Source: Ancylostoma caninum (taxonomy: Eukaryota > Nematoda > Chromadorea > Rhabditida > Ancylostomatidae). Taken from it: DNA of 64,000 nucleotides. The translations under genes and the position numbers were made by a program. The notes under the pieces are model-generated. The model did no database searches, was not told the origin of the DNA, and saw only the letters and a program-made list of their open reading frames with translations. Where the stretch lies: positions 1 to 64,000 of the forward strand of contig JBAJFG010000417.1 in the NCBI GenBank assembly GCA_037903475.1. Reading direction: 5' to 3'. This document shows, piece by piece, positions 60,048 through 64,000 of the stretch (position 1 is its first letter; every line of letters starts with the position of its first letter).

Positions 60048-60122
60048 GGTTGACACGGGTCGAGGACCGACCTACCGACCGCGTTCGGCGACGGTGTAGC
60101 CTTTTGCCACTGAGCCACACAA
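60048..60122 (-). repeat. tRNA-like sequence, probable SINE head
   Basis: Read on the minus strand it starts CTTGTGTGGCTCAGTGGC and contains a perfect internal-promoter A-box TGGCTCAGTGG, then a GCGG-rich anticodon-arm-like part and GGTCCTCGACCCG where a B-box (GGTTCGANNCC) is expected. The arms do not pair well enough for a working tRNA. Best explained as a tRNA-derived SINE head or a decayed tRNA. Confidence 0.5.
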
Positions 60123-60925
60123 GACCAGTAGTTAATCTTTATCAAAATGGAGTAGAAATTGGACTCTTAGCCTATTATGTCCCTTGTCTCTTGGTAACAC
60201 ATCCTTTATCCTGCATGCCTCCTCCACCACTTTTCTATGACCACCTATATACCACCTTGAAGGTATAGCTGGTCGTAAAATGGTCGGAGTTTGCACATGG
60301 AAATTGAAAAATAAAAGATTCTTCTTCAATCAGGAATAACAGCAGATTCACAGAACAATAAAGCGCTTCCTTTTTTGAAAAAAAATTTCTAAGCCTCCAA
60401 TGTTTTGCAGAAGTCACGTTTAGGCTTCTGTCTGGGATGATCTTATGAACAGCAGGGAAGAGCTCATACTTTGAATGCAAATAAAAATGCAAATCCTGGG
60501 AATTCAATAAAAACGCGTTCTGTGGCTTCCGAGCCTTTTTCCTTCAGTGATTTCATGCAGGATTTCCCTTCACTTGACAAGCAAACAAAAACTCGTCGAG
60601 AATTCCAGTAAGCAGAAAGAAAACAAAGCTGCGGTGACCTTTTGGGCATAATGACGGGAGATGCTCTCTCGAATATAAGGAGAATTATAAGCAGCTAAGG
60701 AAAAAACTACAAGCATGTGAGTTTTAAAAAGGATATTGAGGGAGAGAAATTCTCACATTTGGAAACAGAAGCTCGCCCTTTTGCATCAATGTATTCTATG
60801 GTCAATACTGAAAAGGTGAGGATTTTGGAAGACGTTTGAGCAATTTCTTCTCAAATTGTGGGGTTGGCGCAAAAGATTCAGGGGAGAGTCCGTCTCCTCA
60901 GGTCAGTTGTGCAGTACCCACGTAT
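60123..60925. other. no gene recognised
   Basis: AT-rich, nothing supportable. Confidence 0.3.
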
Positions 60926-61147
60926 CAGTGGCGGACGCAGAAAGTGGGCGGAAAAGGGGGCGTGGGAAAAAAGTGAGGTCTCCGCCGATTTGGGGGACCC
61001 AGATGAAAAATAAAATTAATGAAAATATTAATTATAACGATAAATAGGAAATAACAATTATAATAAACATAATAATAAAAATTAATAATTAAAATAAACT
61101 AAAATAAGATTTTTGTTTGTGTTGTAAAGTAATTTCAAAAATTTGGC
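60926..61147. mobile_element. hAT-type MITE family B, copy C, right end lost
   Basis: Left end CAGTGGCGGACGCAGAAAGT is intact, followed by the gggcgtgggaaaaaagt and gggggacccag blocks, the AT-rich middle and gtaaagtaatttcaaaaatt, as in copies A and B. The G/C-run and right terminal repeat are missing; similarity stops at about 61147. Confidence 0.8.
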
Positions 61148-64000
61148 CATAAAGTTCGCAATATTGACTCAGTAGGGCAGCTACTGTTTCATATAAGTTC
61201 ATTTCTATATTATATGGAAATATTTATCCATTATTTCAGGGAATTTTCTCCAGAGCCGTTGTTCGAGCCAAAGTGAAGGGAAGAGGCAACTAAATGCCAA
61301 AGAAACACGTATATCGGTTCGATGGAATTAACTATGTAGGTTTCAAGCCTCGTGAGACTCACGTGTCCTTGAGAGGTTAGAAAAACTTAAGACAAAAATG
61401 TTAGCATAACGCAAGATCGCATGTATGTACACAATTAAAATAAATGAAGCATACCTCGTGAAAACTTCGTGATATTACTAGACAAAACAAGCTATCCTGA
61501 CTTCTAGTGAATTTATGCGACTGTTTTTCTCACATTGCAGTGAAATATCGCAAAACGCTCTCCCAGTAATGAATCTAGTCGCAGACCAAACAAGCGCTGC
61601 TTCAAGAGCTCACATAAGAAATTGCCACGAACTAGTCGGTCTAGGAGGGCAGGGAATGATCAGGGTAACTGAGCAAGGCAGACAGACATCTCTGGTAGCT
61701 GCAGGAGTGATGCTGGGTTACTAGTAAAGGTCTTAATTATATCTAGGCAAACGATGAAATAGAAAGGCTCCACTACGAAAAACGTCTGCGGCCACAATAG
61801 CGTCATTAATGGATGTAAACATGAAAATACCAGCTGATTTCAGTTCGTTATCAAACTTGGTCACGTAATATCAGAGTATTTCAGAGATCCTCACCTCAAT
61901 CATAATTAGTGCTGTATGCAGGGACCTGTGAACCAAAAGATTGTAGAAATTTCGTTCTGTAAAAATAGCTATTTACCAGAGCGAGAATGCTGACATGACG
62001 CTAGCAAGCAAGTATGGAAATTACTCCTTAGAAGGCTGCCGCCCAGGCGCCAATTAGGGAAAATGATGAAGAACAAGCCTTTTTGAATTTTCCATCATCT
62101 TGGAACTTTTGAATTCTCGTTCGCCAAAATTGTTTTGAGACACGAAAAACTTGTGAAAAAGAGAATAGAGTCTTGGCCGTGAAATGAAGTCAGTATTCAC
62201 AATTTGATCTAAGCTGGAGGGAAGGAGCAAAACTCAAACATCAAGATAAAGTCAAGGGTTCAAGATAGAGTATAAAGTATAGCTCATTTCTTATTTTCTC
62301 GAACTTTACCACTTTTTGTGCCTTTTTGAATGAGATGCAAGGAACGTCAATCACGGAAACCAAGGATGGTTGGCTTGTTTGGTCACCCTATAGAGTACAT
62401 ACCTTTAAAAGACTCAATGAGCAAAAGTTGGTCTCCCATCCTGATTTTGCATGGATATGTGTTCATAAATCCTAGCCCTTGTCTACAATGAGCCTTATTC
62501 GGAGAAATTGAACTAATCTGTGCTCCACTATCTGCACAATGAAAGCTTCCCGCTTCACTGCCGCTGCAGTGTCAGTGCTGTGGCAATAGGCAATATCATA
62601 AACTCAGCCTTCCAGCACCATAGGCTAGCTAGACCGGAAGAGGTTTTTTAAAGTCATACGGTTGGTGTAGAGCTAAAATTAGTGGGGATTGCTTCATCTA
62701 ACTGAAGATTTCTCGATTAAATCACTGTTGACGTGTGAAAATGCCGGTGGGACCTGCTTCTTTACGCGAATTCACATCCCTCGAGAATTCGTGGAATTTT
62801 GCTGCAAAGAAATTAAAATTTCACACATGCATTGCAAGGAAAGGTTGAATTTGAATTTGAAGCCACGGATCTCGGAAGAAGATAGGCGAGAGGATGGAAA
62901 CCTAAAATCCTGGAGTATAGCAAGTAGTGCCTAAAATGGTAGCTATCTCGTGTAAAACTTAACAAGAGCCAAAACAATATTACATCTGACTAAGGTAGAA
63001 CCCTGCCCATCCAGAACATTCCAAAAAATGTGAAGCTAACTGATCCCCGGAGGTAAATAGAAAAACAATGTTATCTGATGGACGTCTAGACATTGGATTT
63101 CTGAGACAATTTCAGCGCATACATCTCAATATTCTTCAGGCTTACGTTAATTCCACGTGAGCAAATGAAATTCCCGAAAACAAATGGATATGACGTAAAC
63201 CAATTTTAACTGGGTGCATGTGCGTGTGGGACGCACGCATGCGTCCTTTTTGAAATGACGTTACATACGTCAAAAGATTTTCAATGAAGATTGGTAAACC
63301 TGAAGCTCCTACCGCAAATGTGATCCGCCAGCGATGGCCACAAGTATACATACTTCACGTCGGTAGCTTGATCGGCTCACCTGCCTTTGAGCTGCGTTTG
63401 AATTGCGTCTCGAGTGCATCTACAGCTGTATGCCATTGCGTTAGTGCACGGCTGACGCAAGTATTCTGCACGATATCTTCTTATTTCGGCATCTCGTCAC
63501 TCAATAGAAGACTCAATATGTATGACAATTTCCAATACCCAGTGGAATATTCCCAGCCCTCTTTCTATGGATAATTAGGTTCATATTCAACCTTGTCCAA
63601 GATTCAAGCAAATGAGCCGTTTCTCTACGAGTCTTTAGGGCCTTCAACACTTCTGAGAACAAGAATCCATTGGAATTGCACTCATTTTGCACTCTAGATA
63701 ACTTCACCTCGAATATAATGTACAATCAAGGTCTACCATAATTTGCAGCTGTTTCTTTAACACCTGGTTGCTTGAGCATTAAAAAAAAACAAAATGCTTC
63801 ACGTTACGAGGAGGCGCGGGATAAAGGTCTCGGAAGTACAGTAGTTTTTGAGATATATGACTAAATAATTACTAGCATATTGCAGTAGCTTGGCAACAGC
63901 ACGAAATTTCGATGGGAAGCGGAGGAATTTAGCGAGAGCTGGGCCTAGGCCTAGATGAGTTACTGAGATTACTCAGGGTAACGCATTAAGGCCCCTGTCA
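61148..64000. other. no gene recognised
   Basis: AT-rich with short random frames. An 18-base hairpin GGACGCACGCATGCGTCC lies at about 63228, next to GCG-rich words that recall MITE family C, but ends could not be defined. Confidence 0.3.

Noticed and set aside
1..64000. CRISPR array, operon or bacterial island
   Set aside because: No spaced short repeats of CRISPR type; gene structure, introns and transposons are eukaryotic throughout.

Overview
The window looks like nuclear DNA of a strongylid nematode, most likely a hookworm-type worm. It is AT-rich, genes are split by many introns with short nematode-style acceptors (tttcag, attccag), intergenic space is long, and mobile DNA is dense and diverse. 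Supporting signs are nematode-type neuropeptide receptor genes, a degenerate mariner with DD34D spacing, and CR1/Jockey-like and RTE-like reverse transcriptase fragments. The species assignment is inference; no rRNA or mitochondrial marker is present.

Four genes could be reconstructed exon by exon with matching splice phases. (1) Plus strand, 931-6998: a 10-exon, 359-residue seven-transmembrane receptor of the FMRFamide-receptor-like type. (2) Plus strand, 9977-10815: a 170-residue leucine-rich-repeat protein. (3) Minus strand, 13333-12736: the C-terminal exons of a PPP1R11/inhibitor-3 homologue with a PP1-docking RVTW motif. (4) Minus strand, 26945-20576: a 10-exon, 339-residue receptor of the same broad class as (1), with a DCF in place of DRY. 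Weaker coding candidates lie at 97-263, 12003-12389, 16149-17205, 30758-30988 and 35144-35332.

Layout: 0-7 kb receptor 1; 7-9.7 kb hAT-like, Tc1-like and foldback elements; 10-13.3 kb LRR and PPP1R11 genes with a MITE between them; 13.5-20.5 kb a TA-flanked inverted-repeat element, a GC-rich open region, a small candidate gene and an RT relic; 20.5-27 kb receptor 2; 27-38 kb gene-poor DNA with foldbacks; 38.7-43.2 kb a 60-bp minisatellite complex split by a hAT-type MITE with a perfect 8-bp target duplication; 43-64 kb gene-poor DNA with a mariner MITE, a piggyBac-like relic (TTAA-flanked), an RTE relic in a duplication, a full-length broken mariner, more foldbacks, a tRNA-like SINE head and a further hAT-type MITE copy.

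The genes do not form an operon or a shared pathway that can be seen. The two receptors are peptide GPCRs on opposite strands about 13.6 kb apart; each carries a copy of the same GC-rich MITE in an intron. The most unusual structures are the 60-bp minisatellite, which is open in several frames on both strands, and the unusually large set of near-perfect hairpins.
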